Notes: generated by a model not told the origin, from the sequence alone. A DNA stretch of 64,000 nt from Heterodera schachtii (GCA_023374025.1 SIJG01000086.1:344652-408651); one strand, 5' to 3'; shown: positions 45,181-56,360, counted from the first letter of the stretch. Translations and numbers: made by a program.

Positions 45181-45246
45181 ATGTACCGTCTTTTCTCTAA
45201 TTATATGCCAGTCTCAAATATCTACCCCTTTCGAACTAGGTTTTAA
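45181..45246 (+). CDS. Tiny ORF within a short inverted repeat
   Basis: ATG 45181 gives MYRLFSNYMPVSNIYPFRTR then F, stop TAA 45244-45246. The same frame continues after the stop with LPVSIYLPRGINRIFIF. The two halves share CCAGTCTC, and TATCTACCCCTTTCG pairs with CGAGGGGGATAAATA. A structured non-coding repeat is as likely as a gene. Confidence 0.2.
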   Translation: MYRLFSNYMPVSNIYPFRTRF

Positions 45247-45877
45247 AATAATCTACCAGTCTCTATTTATTTACCGAGGGGGATAAATAGAATTTTTATT
45301 TTTCGCAAATATTTGTAAATTTTAGAGAATTTGTTATATTTTAATATGTATATCTAAACTTTATTTCAAATAGTAAAATTAAATTATATTAGTTTCGTTG
45401 TTGCAATTTTGAAAAAATAATATTTAACTATTTATTTATTTCGAGTTTTCAATTGGGTTAAATGGGTTAATTTTGGTTTAAATACTTATTTATTTATATT
45501 GGCAGCTTTTTTTTTTTTACAAATTCTCTTATCAATTGGGTTAAATAGTATAATTAAAAGAATGACGGCCGATTTTGATATTAAAGTTTTTCATTTCTTT
45601 GTGCTTTATTGAAATAAAACATATCATAATTACTTACCTAAATTTTCATTTGATTATTGTTTTAACTTATTTTTTATTTACTGATTCATGGTATTATTTT
45701 AGTCTTAAGATATCACAATATATTAGCTTTATTCTTTTATGCTTCGTAAATATTTTGAACTTTAATATTGTGTAATGAAATATTTCCATGTAATTACATT
45801 TATTTTCTTTGCAAGATTGCATTTTATTAAAGTATTATAATTTAATTTTATTATATTTATTTCTCTTTCACTTAGAG

Positions 45878-46057
45878 ATGGCTTATGTAGTGCTATGTCG
45901 AAGGACAAAAAGTGTAAAAATCAATCATTTGATTTTTGCATATGATTTTTTTATCACTAAAATGTTTGGAAAATATAATCGCACGGATTTTTTCTCTTTA
46001 ACAATCGTCATTAATTTCCGCTCATTTTGTGATGTGTGGCAGTTAAAAACACTGTGA
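45878..46057 (+). CDS. ATG-initiated ORF of 59 codons behind a strong acceptor
   Basis: The acceptor TTTATTTCTCTTTCACTTAG ends at 45875, two bases before the ATG, as expected for a trans-spliced or cis-spliced first codon. The product begins MAYVVLCRRTKSVKINHLIF, continues AYDFFITKMFGKYNRTDFFS and ends FRSFCDVWQLKTL. It has a possible N-glycosylation site (NRT). Composition is good. The family is unknown. Confidence 0.4.
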   Translation: MAYVVLCRRTKSVKINHLIFAYDFFITKMFGKYNRTDFFSLTIVINFRSFCDVWQLKTL

Positions 46058-46544
46058 TTAGCAGACATTTCATTTTGGTTTTAAAATATTTTTTCTTTTT
46101 AACTGGTTATTTTTAAGTTTCTATTTTGCACCAATATTATAAGAAATGGAAAACTTTGAAAAATATTTAATTACAAATATTTTGGAAGTTTTTATGAATT
46201 ATTATTAATTTTATGAATCTATTTTTTATTTTGATTTAAATTTTCTTATTCATTAGAAATATAAATACATAACTAAAATTTAAGAAATCGCAATTGAAAA
46301 GTTTAATTTATGTTAAATAATTTAAAAAAAAAAATTTATTTTTATGATCTAAAATAAGTTATTGATTAGATGATGATTTTTTGGGTTTGAATTTATCAAT
46401 ATTAATAAAATAGAAATTTTGTTTATATCTTGATCAAGTGTCCAGTCTTTTGTTGATTTGAAGACAATTTTCAGGTTTATATTTACATAATTAGTTTACA
46501 ATGATCTGTAAAAAAAATTAAAACGACTGAAATATATATATGAT

Positions 46545-46649
46545 ATGTATGCATTTTGTTTTCCATTTTTCCTTATGACATTGGTAATCAATTTAACACT
46601 GGTCCTATTTACAACTGATGTATTAATTCATTTAATTGGTAAATTTTAA
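46545..46649 (+). CDS. Small hydrophobic ORF, unknown product
   Basis: ATG 46545 gives 34 codons: MYAFCFPFFLMTLVINLTLV, then LFTTDVLIHLIGKF. It resembles a signal anchor followed by a short tail. Background T-rich DNA also yields such frames, so confidence is low. Confidence 0.25.
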   Translation: MYAFCFPFFLMTLVINLTLVLFTTDVLIHLIGKF

Positions 46650-47039
46650 TTGTAGTTAAGAAATGTTAGTCATTTTTTTATTCTTGTCTTATATATATTG
46701 ACTATGTTTCCTTCTTGAGCGTTAAGAATGTTGCAGCATTATATTTTTTCTTTTTGAAAATTATTAGAGGATTAAAAGGCTTTTACATTTTTTAAAAACT
46801 AAATTAAAGTTAATTATGAGTAATGTTATAGTTTTGTCTATTTTTAAAATTATTAACCGTGTTTAAATTCTAAATATTTTAAAGTTTTTAGTTTAACCCT
46901 TAATTGATAATTAGTTTTGTAATTTTTTAAATTACAAAAATATTAAGCTATATAGCATAATAAATTTATTTGGGCAATAATCAAAGTCACGTTATAAATT
47001 GTTATGATTTTTTGGTTTCTTGATATGATTCTATAGCAC

Positions 47040-47240
47040 TAATTGTTATCTATTATAGCTTAACTAAGTTTCAAAAAATTTCGTAAGTTTCAGAAAAGGT
47101 ATAACCAAAAATGTCTGAAAAACTGGTTCCTTGACTACTTTTGTCAATAACTTTGCTCAAACTTGGCCAAATTTTTTGAAATTTAGTAAAATGCATTATT
47201 GTTTCTAATCATAGAAATTAATATTAAAGATAAACAAATA
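47040..47240. repeat. Imperfect palindromic repeat, copy 2
   Basis: TTCGTAAGTTTCAGAAAAGG and AATAACTTTGCTCAAACTTG form weak inverted arms. The order of motifs follows the 42838-43030 copy, and both end ..ATTAATATTAAAG/ATATTAAAA. Confidence 0.55.
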
Positions 47241-48189
47241 TTTTATGCAAAATTTTTTATAAAGAATCTTATCACTTAAAATCGAAAAATTAATTTTAAA
47301 AACATTTTCCATAATTTATTGTCGACTGGATTGAAGAGTGTGGTGTGTATCACTACGTGAAAAGGCTTAAAACAACATTTTATCTATATAATCGCATTAC
47401 TAAATAAATCATTTATATTAATAAAAAAATAAAACAATTTTTCTAACTATAAGATTATAAAATAAAGAAAATATTTATTGAGATTTGGCTATTTTCAAAA
47501 CATATAATGAAATTAAATAAACTAATTTAACTAGTTGATTTATTTAATTTATTTTTTAATATTAAATTTATTTACTTTAGTTTCTTTATGAAAATTTACG
47601 TTATATAAATATTTATTTTATTTTTTAAACAACTCAGTTCGTTTTAAATTCCGAGACATACAGGCAATTCGTTATTTTATTTAAACAGTTGTAAATTCAT
47701 ATAAAAGTTTAATAAATATTTTTCTTTATTAAATTATATTGGGAACTAATCATACATAATTCATTAATAGGATTTTATTTACATTGACTTTTGTAATTTT
47801 CTATTATTTTAATTTTTTCTCCAAATATTTTTAATATGAAATGTTTAAATAAATAAAATATAAAACAACTAATTATTAGTTCCATCTCAAATGAAAAAGT
47901 ATGATGTGGACATTTAAAAATGAGCAAAATTAATGTTATTTATACATAAAAAAGTGCAATTATAATAAATAAAAGAATCTAAATAAAAACATATTAAAAC
48001 GAAAAAACGGGTTAAGAAATATTTTTTATATTAATTTAAAAAATTATAATTATCTTCATTAAAAACATGTACTTTAATGCTTATTAAGAATAAATTAATT
48101 TTTATATTGAATAATTATTAATTTATTATAATTAAATACAAAATTATGAGCTTTCTTCTAGAGAGATCATGAATTTGTTTATTCATTTG
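47241..48189. other. A-rich stretch, nothing firm
   Basis: A 17-codon minus patch at about 47627-47680 (RIACMSRNLKRTELFKK) is the only coding-like spot. Confidence 0.3.
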
Positions 48190-48372
48190 TTTGATAAGAA
48201 GTTCTTAAGAAAAGTTCTTTGATTTTTTGCGGATTGAGCCTGAGTGCTGAGTTATGGCGTGCCAAAGTTTTTTAATTAATAAACAAAAGGAATATTATTT
48301 GTTCTTCGCTTTGCTGGTTTCTAGTGTAGAGGCCTTTTTGTGTCACAGGTTCGGATCCTCTGCATATAAATC
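48190..48372 (+). mobile_element. Degenerate left arm of the foldback family with tRNA-like block
   Basis: It shares GTTCTTAAGAAAA, GAGTGCTGAGTTATGGCGTG and CCAAAGTTTTTTAATTAATA with the 2-kb element. A B-box-like CAGGTTCGGATCCTCTGCAT then ends the block at about 48367. The mate arm is absent. Confidence 0.65.
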
Positions 48373-48750
48373 TCTTTTACTATTTTTATTTTTGCTTTAA
48401 GGAAGATTATACTACAGTATTATTTAATTTAAAAAATTATACAAAAATATGATTTAAATAAAGTTCACAATTATTCTAAGTTGTCATTATATTTGATCCA
48501 GCACGTCAGAATGCAAAGTAACTTGGTAAATAAAAAAATCAAATTAAAACTAATTCATACAATTAATTACACAAAAAAGCAAATTAACTTTAAATTATCA
48601 ATTAATGATAAATTAATATTATATAAAATTTGGGTAATTAATGGCTAGAACATTATTGATACTTTAATCATAGGTCCATGCAAATATTAATTGAAATGAG
48701 AAACTTAAAATATAAAAAAGTAAATAAAAAAAAATTAAAAAAATAAAATG

Positions 48751-48809
48751 TTAAACTATATTTTGATATTTGACACAATGAACACCAATGTAACCAACGT
48801 CAAGGGTCG
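48751..48809 (-). CDS. Candidate terminal exon, 18 residues
   Basis: On the minus strand TTTTATAAATTTTAAG precedes (A)TLDVGYIGVHCVKYQNIV, stop TAA. Composition is good but the piece is very short and the upstream exon is unknown. Confidence 0.25.
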
Positions 48810-50540
48810 CTTAAAATTTATAAAAAAAATATTTTAAACTATTTTAATGCAACATAAACAATTCAAAACTCAATAAAACTTTTATTCTTAGGGCTAGCAA
48901 TTATAATCATTTAAGATTTCCATTTTAATGACTTAAAATTTATAAAACTACTTTTATCTATTAATAAAACAACTTTAATAGATATATCAAGATAAGTTTA
49001 ATAGATAATAGCAAAAAATATAAAGTAATATTAAAATATTATTTTGGCTTTTAGTTTATTACAAATATATTCCATTAATCTAAATAGGATTTTTGTTAGA
49101 TTAAAGAAATCTTTATTTATTATTTAGAATAAAATGAGAAACTTAAAAATATAAAAAGTATAAAAGGATAATTTAAAAAGTTAACATGAAAACTTATTTA
49201 ATAACGATTTCCACGACGTTTTTAAAAATAAATATAAATAAAAAACAAAACCAATTTTTCAATTTTATATATCAAAAATTATAAAATTATTGGTATATAT
49301 GTTTGAAGAAAATTTAATCAATGAAAAATGGGGTGAGAGTCGAAAGATTATTAATCATTCTTCTTAAAATAATTTTTTCATAAGGTGCCGAATAAAAAAT
49401 AATTTTTAAATGAAATCTAAAATAAAATTTTGAAAATATTCATTAAAAAGGAAGATAAAAATGATAATTTGTTCCAATTAAATTTATGTAAGAAAAAGTA
49501 TTAATATATGAAAAAACTTATTAAATGTATAATAATTTTTTGATACATACAATATTTTGACTGAATAATAATTATTCGCATAATAATTTCTTCTTTCCCT
49601 AATTTTTGGTGCAATTTTTAATAAATTTTTTATGAAATATAATTTGTATAAGAATAGGTTTTTATAATTGCTTTTTTGGTTGTATCAATTTAAATTATCT
49701 TGATTATTTTCCTTTGAATTAATTCTTTAATAATTGTTTTTTAATTTATTGATTAAGAGGAAAATAAAATCGCATTTTATTTAAATACGTTATAGTATAT
49801 TTTTCTTATAAATATTTCTATGAGTATTTCTATTTATTTTAAAGTTTTATATTAAACGATATTTTTATTCATTGAAATTTTTTATTTCTAAAATTTTTTT
49901 ATAACACCATGAAATGTAAATATGTAAAAGCTTCGTAGTTTTGTAATTCTTGGTTTTTATAAAATCTTATCTATTTTTTATTTTACCCTTTTATTTTAAT
50001 AACTATATTTAGTTATATCCTTTCTTGACACCTTTCTAATGCATTGCCAATGTTCCGAGAATGTTCTGGAGCAACGATTATATAAATAAATATGCTTGAC
50101 AACAAAAATATTTTTTTTTATCTTCTTTTTTTAATGTTATTGTGATTTTTGATTTATTAAGAAAATTAACTATGATTAAATTTCGAATTATAAACGAATA
50201 ATTTGTTTAGTTGTCTACTGAAAGGAAAAAGTTCGAAAAAACATTATTAATTTATTTTATTTAAATATTTAAATAATTTATTGCAAATATGGTTAATTAA
50301 CAAAAAAAAAAACTTTGAGTTATAGGACAAAGGGTATTTTATTACAAAATTATAAATTGTAGTATAATATTTTCCAAATTTTTTTTTTTACAACATTTTT
50401 GTTCCTATCATTTAAAGCCTATTTTAATTAATTAATTTTATTTTCGGTTCTTTAGAATGATTTAATAGTTAAAAAAATGAATTCAATATTTTTAGATTTG
50501 AAAAGGTATTTTATCAAAAAAAGTCATAAACCAAGGGATC
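48810..50540. other. AT-rich stretch, weak patches only
   Basis: At 49321-49383 (plus) ATG gives MKNGVRVERLLIILLKIIFS. At about 50040-50080 a GC-richer patch (CCAATGTTCCGAGAATGTTC) resembles 46710-46740. No gene is supported. Confidence 0.3.
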
Positions 50541-50600
50541 ATAAAAGGTTAGCACCCGACAGGACTCGAACATATTATTCGCGTTGAACAATACAAGAAA
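50541..50600 (-). repeat. tRNA-like 3' fragment
   Basis: On the minus strand TGTTCGAGTCCTGTCGGGTGC matches a B-box followed by acceptor-like sequence. No A-box or anticodon arm is present. Confidence 0.45.
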
Positions 50601-50779
50601 AGAACAAATGAAAATTTTAATCGCAATTTTGAAAAAAATAACAAAATAAAATTTGAATATTAACAAAGAAAAACAATAAATAATAAATAATATAAAAGTA
50701 AAAAAACAGAATTTATTAAAAAATCATCAAATGAAAATAGAATTAATTTAATTTAAAAAAAAGACAAAAGAAAACATTA

Positions 50780-50869
50780 TTTTATTTTATATTTATATTA
50801 AAACCAAACAAAATAAATATTTTCTTTTATTTTATATTTGTATTAAAACCAAACAAAATAAATATTTTC
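50780..50869. repeat. 45-bp direct tandem duplication
   Basis: Two adjacent copies of a 45-bp unit starting TTTTATTTTATATTT and ending AAATAAATATTTTC differ by one base (ATATTTATATT against ATATTTGTATT). The unit contains AAAACCAAACAAAATAAA. Recent slippage or duplication. Confidence 0.9.
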
Positions 50870-51062
50870 TTGACTATCTGTAATTGATTATTATACAATG
50901 AATTTATATATTAATTTGAATAATTTTATTGTTTAATTCTAAGACGAATTTTTTATTTTTTTAAACTAAATATTAAATGATTCTGTTGTTTATTCGGTGT
51001 AATATTAAAGATTTTCCTTAGTTGTTAATGTTTAATTCTTTTTATTTGATGTTCAATAATAA

Positions 51063-51287
51063 TTTATAATTTTATCATATTTTCCTATATCCCAATTTCG
51101 ATTCGTCTTGTCTTTATTTAATACAATTAGATTTATGTTGCATATCTCTCGTCTCTTTTCCCGATTTGTGTTTTTCATTTTTAAAACTTTAAATAAAGTA
51201 TTACAAATTAATATTAATAAGATGTTAAACTTTTCTTATGTACAAAATTTCAGAATTATTTATATTCTTTTTAATATAATTAACTAA
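51063..51287 (+). CDS. Open frame of 74 codons, unknown product
   Basis: The frame reads FIILSYFPISQFRFVLSLFN, TIRFMLHISRLFSRFVFFIF and KTLNKVLQININKMLNFSYV, ending at TAA 51285-51287. The first ATG (51135) gives 50 residues. The SQFRFV..ISRLFSRF part is basic and amphipathic. No acceptor or domain is recognised. Confidence 0.3.
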   Translation, partial: FIILSYFPISQFRFVLSLFNTIRFMLHISRLFSRFVFFIFKTLNKVLQININKMLNFSYVQNFRIIYILFNIIN

Positions 51288-52520
51288 GATTATATGAAAA
51301 TTGTTTTGTGTATGTTAAAAAAAAGAATTGTTAACAAATTATCACTATTATTTGTCGTTCCTTAATCTACATAAATTATATAGTATTCAATTAGTCCATA
51401 AAATAAAAATTTTTTTCTGTAATTATAAAAATGTTTTCTCGTTTAAAAATCAACTGTTAAAAAACTACCAAAATGTGAATTAGAATTTTTGTTTACCATT
51501 ATTATATTACTTAATCTTTTTATGAAAATATTTTTGAATTCACATAAATTTTTGAAAGTATACTTTTTGGTAACTTTGTTCTTTAGATAAATTGCATTTT
51601 ATTTTTTACTATTTATATATTTTTTAACTTCATTATTCAGATATAATCGCTAGCAATATTTTATTCTTAATATTTGCGAATATTTTTTAATTATTATAGA
51701 TATTTTTTTTATTATTTCTATTGTTTCTGTGCCATTATTATTGTCGTCTCTGTGATTATTTTTCTAATGACAAGGTTATTCTTTGTTTTATTGGCATTCA
51801 TTTTTTACTTATTGTTTAGTTTTAATCATTCATGGCTTCATATTTTTATTGGCTTTTAATTTCGATGTAAATAAATGACATATTTGATTAAATTTGTGAT
51901 TTTTATAACAATAGAAATCGCTTTATTTGCTTTTCTTTAAAAAGATTTTATTTCACATACACGAAACTGAAATTGAAAGAAAAACTTTTTCACTTTAATT
52001 CTCGTGAATACTCGTGTCTTTACTGTGTTGGCTCTGTTCCCAATGTTGTCTATTCAATTGCTAAATTTGAAGTAAATGATTTTTTAAAATTAATCACAAG
52101 TAAAATTATGATTATTAATGCGTATTTGTTATTATTATATTTTTTCCATCGTTTAACTATTTGTCATAATAATTTAATTACATTTTTATAAGAGTTTAAT
52201 GCATTTGGGTCGCCATCTAAACATTTATAAAATTGTTAAGGCTATTTATTTTTTGTTTAATTTTTTATAAATAATTTTAAATTTTTTCTTACAAGTTATT
52301 ACAAAATACATAGTATGTCCTTTGATTTTCTAATAATTTATTTTTTCACTAATTAAGGTCACTTTTATTTTGTCAAAAAATTATTCAAATTAATATATAA
52401 ATTCATTGTATAATGTCCAAAAAGAACTATTGTTTTTAACATTTTTGGGTACCAAGTGTATAATTTAACTGATTTTGATCAAATAAATGAAAAATTTTTT
52501 TTAATATATTAACGAGATAT
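51288..52520. other. T-rich stretch with one long weak frame
   Basis: At 51890-52191 (plus) a frame stays open about 100 codons, of which HFNSREYSCLYCVGSVPNVV then YSIAKFEVNDFLKLI (51990-52100) looks protein-like. No start or splice signal was found. The hydrophobic frame at 51674-51859 is probably noise. Confidence 0.3.
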
Positions 52521-52625
52521 AAGTCGCGAAACCCTTACAAATTAGTTACGAAAAATCCTGAAATAATTAAACTAAAAAAAAGTGAGAAAAATGCCGAAAT
52601 AATGTTGAAATAGTGATTAATTTTT
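52521..52625. repeat. Direct repeat copy 1 with hAT-like motif
   Basis: AAGTCGCGAAACCC, then GTTACGAAAAATCCTGAAAT and GCCGAAATAATG/TTGAAATAGTG. It is homologous and parallel to 53826-53935. Interior built of GAAATAGTGA-like units. Confidence 0.55.
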
Positions 52626-52710
52626 TGTCTTTAAGTGGTGTAAAAATAAGAAAATTTTATTCAAAAAGATAATAAAATTAAGCAAAATCAGTATTGAGAA
52701 AGCTAATGGA

Positions 52711-52778
52711 ACTGCCACATTTGCGCCTCCACTTTTGCGCCTCCATTTTTGCGCCTCCCATATTTGCGCCCCCAGCAT
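52711..52778. repeat. Four-copy degenerate TTTGCGCCTCC repeat
   Basis: ATTTGCGCCTCCA, TTTTGCGCCTCCA, TTTTGCGCCTCCC and ATTTGCGCCCCCA follow one another at 14-17 bp spacing. GC-rich against its surroundings. The plus frame at 52749-52964 starts in it and continues LANFYHSYLSYWLTFLNVIF, then KISQHFGRKTEEICIN, and may be coding by itself. Confidence 0.75.
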
Positions 52779-53112
52779 TTACACTTTAATTTTTTGCAAT
52801 TTTTCCCCAGTCTAGCTAATTTTTACCACAGCTATTTAAGTTATTGGTTAACTTTTTTAAACGTAATATTTATCTATAATGGAAAAATCTCGCAACATTT
52901 TGGTCGAAAGACAGAGGAAATTTGCATTAACAGTATGAGTTCAAAAGCAGACCTTGGCCTTTGATGCTTTACGCAGTCAAAGGAGAAGGAAAACAGGAAT
53001 TGTTTGGATGTGCTTGATTTTTTGACATACTCGCACATTTAGCACTTAGTAAAAGCAGCAATTTGATGAATAAACTTTTGTTAATGGCTTCTAGGAATGT
53101 AGAAAAGGATTA

Positions 53113-53424
53113 TTAATAGTCAGTAGTTATTTTGAAAAAATAAGCGAAAAATGCTTGATCCAACACGAAAGTGTTTTGATGCAGTTGTTGCTGCTGTTGC
53201 TTAAAGTGTTTGATGGTGGAGACGAGCATTTCGAACTGTTTGTCGAGACTGTCCGTGAGCACTTTCAGCAGTTCGTCTCGTCCCGGTTGGGTGTCGCCGC
53301 TGAGGAGGCCAATGGCTTGGATCATTTTCCGCGTTGTTTCCATTTTTTGGTCGATGAGTACATCCAGATTTGCTGCTCGATTGTCCATGGGCGAGCTGAG
53401 ACCAGCATCGGAACGTGTGCTCAT
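53113..53424 (-). CDS. Small helical protein, ATG-initiated, family unknown
   Basis: This is the most gene-like frame in the window. ATG 53424 gives 103 codons: MSTRSDAGLSSPMDNRAANL, then helical DVLIDQKMETTRKMIQAIGL, LSGDTQPGRDELLKVLTDSL and DKQFEMLVSTIKHFKQQQQQ. The charge pattern predicts two amphipathic helices and a glutamine run at residues 78-82. GC is near 50%. The last 20 residues (FVLDQAFFAYFFKITTDY) may be read-through into an intron, since they resemble background. Helical subunits of multiprotein complexes look like this, but I cannot assign a family. Plus-strand frames over the same bases are shadows. Confidence 0.65.
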   Translation of the reverse strand: MSTRSDAGLSSPMDNRAANLDVLIDQKMETTRKMIQAIGLLSGDTQPGRDELLKVLTDSLDKQFEMLVSTIKHFKQQQQQLHQNTFVLDQAFFAYFFKITTDY

Positions 53425-53557
53425 AATTACTTCGTTATAAAAATAAATTAATTAAAAAAATTATATGGAAAAGAGAGATTCTATATTTTATATTGATTTT
53501 TTGATTATCTATTAATTGTTAAAGTCTCTTTTCTGAATACTTCGGTATGCTTTACAT

Positions 53558-53641
53558 TCAATTTAGTGGCAAGCAATCATCCGAATGCGGACTCTGCGAT
53601 TTGCTCGTGTCCGTTATTTGGTTGTCAACAATTTGTTGTTG
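53558..53641 (-). CDS. Candidate terminal exon upstream of the 53.1-kb gene
   Basis: On the minus strand ATTATATTTTATACAG precedes QQQIVDNQITDTSKSQSPHS then DDCLPLN, ending TGA 53558-53560. GC is high and the polar, serine-rich composition is convincing. It would be the last exon of a different minus-strand gene, or an exon spliced in another way to the ATG exon 130 bp downstream. Confidence 0.4.
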   Translation of the reverse strand, partial: QQQIVDNQITDTSKSQSPHSDDCLPLN

Positions 53642-53825
53642 CTGTATAAAATATAATTAAATTTTATAAAATATTAGTAAATAAAATTGGTAATGCAGAT
53701 TTTATTTTATTTTAATATAAACATTTATTTGAAATAATTTCAACTTGTCAATCTGAGTATATACCATTTTTAAACGTTGTCATTAACTTTATTTGGTTTC
53801 AAAATGCGATTAGAATTACTTATGA

Positions 53826-53935
53826 TTAGGGTCGCGACTTTTAGTGACGAAAAATCTCGAAATAGTTAACTAAAATAGTGAGTAAAATTCCAAAATAGTG
53901 GCAAAAAGTCCGAAATAGTGACGAAAAGTGACATA
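53826..53935. repeat. Direct repeat copy 2 with hAT-like end
   Basis: TAGGGTCGCGACTTTTAGTG, then GAAAAATCTCGAAATAGTTA and GTCCGAAATAGTGACG. The start resembles hAT-type TAGGG termini. It parallels 52521-52625, so the two copies bracket the coding patch at 52.7-53.65 kb. Confidence 0.6.
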
Positions 53936-54966
53936 ATTTTCAGCCAAAAATTGAGCAAAAATTTTTTTTCACGAGTGCAGTTGCCAATGAGCTACATTTC
54001 CTTTATAAAATTCTCTTGGAAAATATTGACATTTTTTTAAAATTAAAATTTTGTCAAGAAAAAAAAGTAAAGTATTAGATTTATAGGAGATTTAGATTTT
54101 AATGGATAAATTTAAATAATTTATTAGTTATTTTTTTAAATTTTGATATTCAAAGTTTTTTACAATAATTTTTATTGCAATTAACTTTATCTTTTATAAG
54201 AAATTACTGTAGATACTCCAAATGGCCTTCTAAAAAATTAATTTATCTCATTAGTGAAAAATAATTAAATTTTTTATTATATTCTTTTTTTATTGTTCAA
54301 GTTTCTCATAATTGAATACATTAATTTAGAATTATTTATTTTAGAAATTTTATTTTTAAATTATTTTCCTATTTAATGACATAATCTAATAGTGAATTTT
54401 TAATTTACTTTGGGTTTTATTTGCACTTAATAATTTATCGCTGATTGGTGTAAACTTTTTTTAAATATTAAATTTATTAATGACAAAAAAAACAAGCGCA
54501 TGACATTAAGATCTTAAATAATATTTTTGTTAAGAAATTTAATTTTTCAATACATTTTTTTCTTGAAATATATTTTTTAAACATTATAATGCCCATATAT
54601 TTTTTATTATTAAGGTTTTAATTTGGAAGAATTTTTTCGCGCTCGTGCAGCGAAAAAATTTAAAACTTTTGTTAGGAATATTTAAGTTTTAATTAAGAGA
54701 AGATCATTTTTTAAATAAATAAATATGAAATATTAAATTGAGGTCGCTTTAGTGATGTGAACCCCATCCCGTTTATTGATTATTGAAGTTCGAGTTTTTC
54801 TTTAAAATAATATATTTTATTTTATTTTTTATTTTAAATTATTTAAATAAATTATTTCACAGTAAATCATATTTTTCCTTCGTTTTTTTAATCTGGACTT
54901 ATCGGTTCAATGAATAAATTTTATTCCTTTAATTAAATTTGTTATATATTTTAAATACGAAATTAA
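53936..54966. other. AT-rich stretch, nothing supported
   Basis: No coding-like patch or repeat mate was recognised. Confidence 0.4.
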
Positions 54967-55044
54967 CTACTTAATCACTTTTTATGGTTACTTTCGTCTG
55001 TAAAACGGGTGTGTGAAGCGTTCGTTAGGAAACAAATTTTGTAA
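54967..55044 (+). CDS. Short candidate exon, unknown product
   Basis: The frame reads LLNHFLWLLSSVKRVCEAFV then RKQIL, TAA 55042-55044. Good composition around KRVCEAFVRKQ, and a GC-richer patch (AAAACGGGTGTGTGAAGCG). No start or acceptor. Confidence 0.25.
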   Translation, partial: LLNHFLWLLSSVKRVCEAFVRKQIL

Positions 55045-56103
55045 TTTTAGGCTCCTTTTTTCAGTCACTTTTTGATTAATATTGTCAAATAATCTTACTA
55101 TATTATTTTATGAAAAAAATTAAAATATCTGGATATTCGTTTTAATGTGGTACATGCTTCTTTAAATATAGAAATCTAGAGAATATTATCTAATTCTTTC
55201 TGAGCGTGTTTTTTCAATGACTCAAAGCTTGTTTCATAGTCTGTAAATTTATTTTAATTTAATAATTGTTAAAAATTATATATAAATCTTTTCAAAAATA
55301 TTTTAAATTTAAATTTTTTAAATATTTGTTTTTTTACTAATTTACGAATGTAATTTTATTTTTTTACATTTTTTTCAATCTATATTTGGTAATTATTATA
55401 TAAATTACAAATCAAAACTTAGTTTCTTAAATTATTCTTTTTCATGTATATATCAAAAGTAAAAACTTATTCTTTTAATCGATCAAAATTGTTAAAAAGT
55501 TGTTTGATTTTCCTATTGTCAACAGCATTTTCTGTCGATGGTTTTGAATATTTTAATAGCCTTGGTTCTCTTTCATTTTAATGTTGTTTGAGACGGAGTT
55601 ACAAATATTTGAAACGGAATTTTACGGCTGTCTCATCTCAATAGATTAAGCTCAAAGTTACTGGAACCATATAGGTTTTTTAAATCAAATACATACATTT
55701 TTCCAAATTTTACTTTTAGTTTATAAAAATCAAAAATTAAAGTGATTTTGTTTTTATCACATTTTTATTTTTTATAACTTTTTTTTGCACGTATATTTAT
55801 AGCATACAAATTAATTAAAATATAGTGTATTTTTCTTTTCGATTTTTATGGGTGTTTTTTTGCTTTTTTGAAATCCCGAATTAGGGGGTTATTTTACAAA
55901 ATTTTTCGCCATTTTTCGCCAAAAAATTACTATTTTTTGCCATTTTGGCCTTTTTCATGCATATTTGACATTTTTAAATATAATTTTTTAAATTTTTCAT
56001 CTTTATTATAAATCCGTTAAATAATTTAATATTATTTTATTAACAAAATTTCATTATATATATATATGCTTTTTTTGTTATAAATTTTTAAAGTAAAATA
56101 CAG
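55045..56103. other. T-rich stretch with a small ORF and a degenerate repeat
   Basis: At 55581-55649 ATG gives MLFETELQIFETEFYGCLIS then ID. At about 55870-55970 TTTTTCGCC and TTTTGCCATTTTGGCC units recur, resembling the interiors of the hAT-like elements. Nothing firm. Confidence 0.35.
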
Positions 56104-56360
56104 CAAAGTAAAAAAAATATTCTGAAATTTCATCGTTTGTCCAAACTTACGAGGTACAAATTTTTTTTCTTAAATATTTTTGAAATTTCTTGCTATTTTT
56201 GTATCTTAAGTAAGTGTATGCGTTCTTATTATTTTAACTAAGTCGTATTTTATGTAATTTAATTATAATTATTATATTGTAATTTCACGCAAATTTTTAT
56301 ATTTATTTTTTAGAAGCATTCAAGTCACCTTTCCGGTACTTGTTCCAGATATCCAATTGA
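56104..56360 (+). CDS. Two-exon candidate with consensus GT-AG intron
   Basis: Exon 1 (56104-56209) follows AAAATACAG and reads QSKKNILKFHRLSKLTRYKF then FFLNIFEISCYFCIL. The donor GTAAGTGTATG at 56210 and the acceptor TATTTATTTTTTAG ending 56313 bound a 104-bp intron. Joining keeps the frame, giving KAFKSPFRYLFQISN and TGA 56358-56360. The other frame of exon 2 (KHSSHLSGTCSRYPIEMFLDE, TAA 56377-56379) is also open, so the phase is not settled. The product is unknown. Confidence 0.35.

Noticed and set aside
51674..51859. Multi-span membrane protein ORF
   Set aside because: It starts with TTG, is almost only F, I, L, Y and V, and fits T-rich background. The same holds for 56863-57057.
53155..53451. 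Two plus-strand frames over the 53.1-kb gene
   Set aside because: They are rich in L, H, C and V, as expected from the antisense of the minus-strand ORF, whose own composition is far more protein-like.
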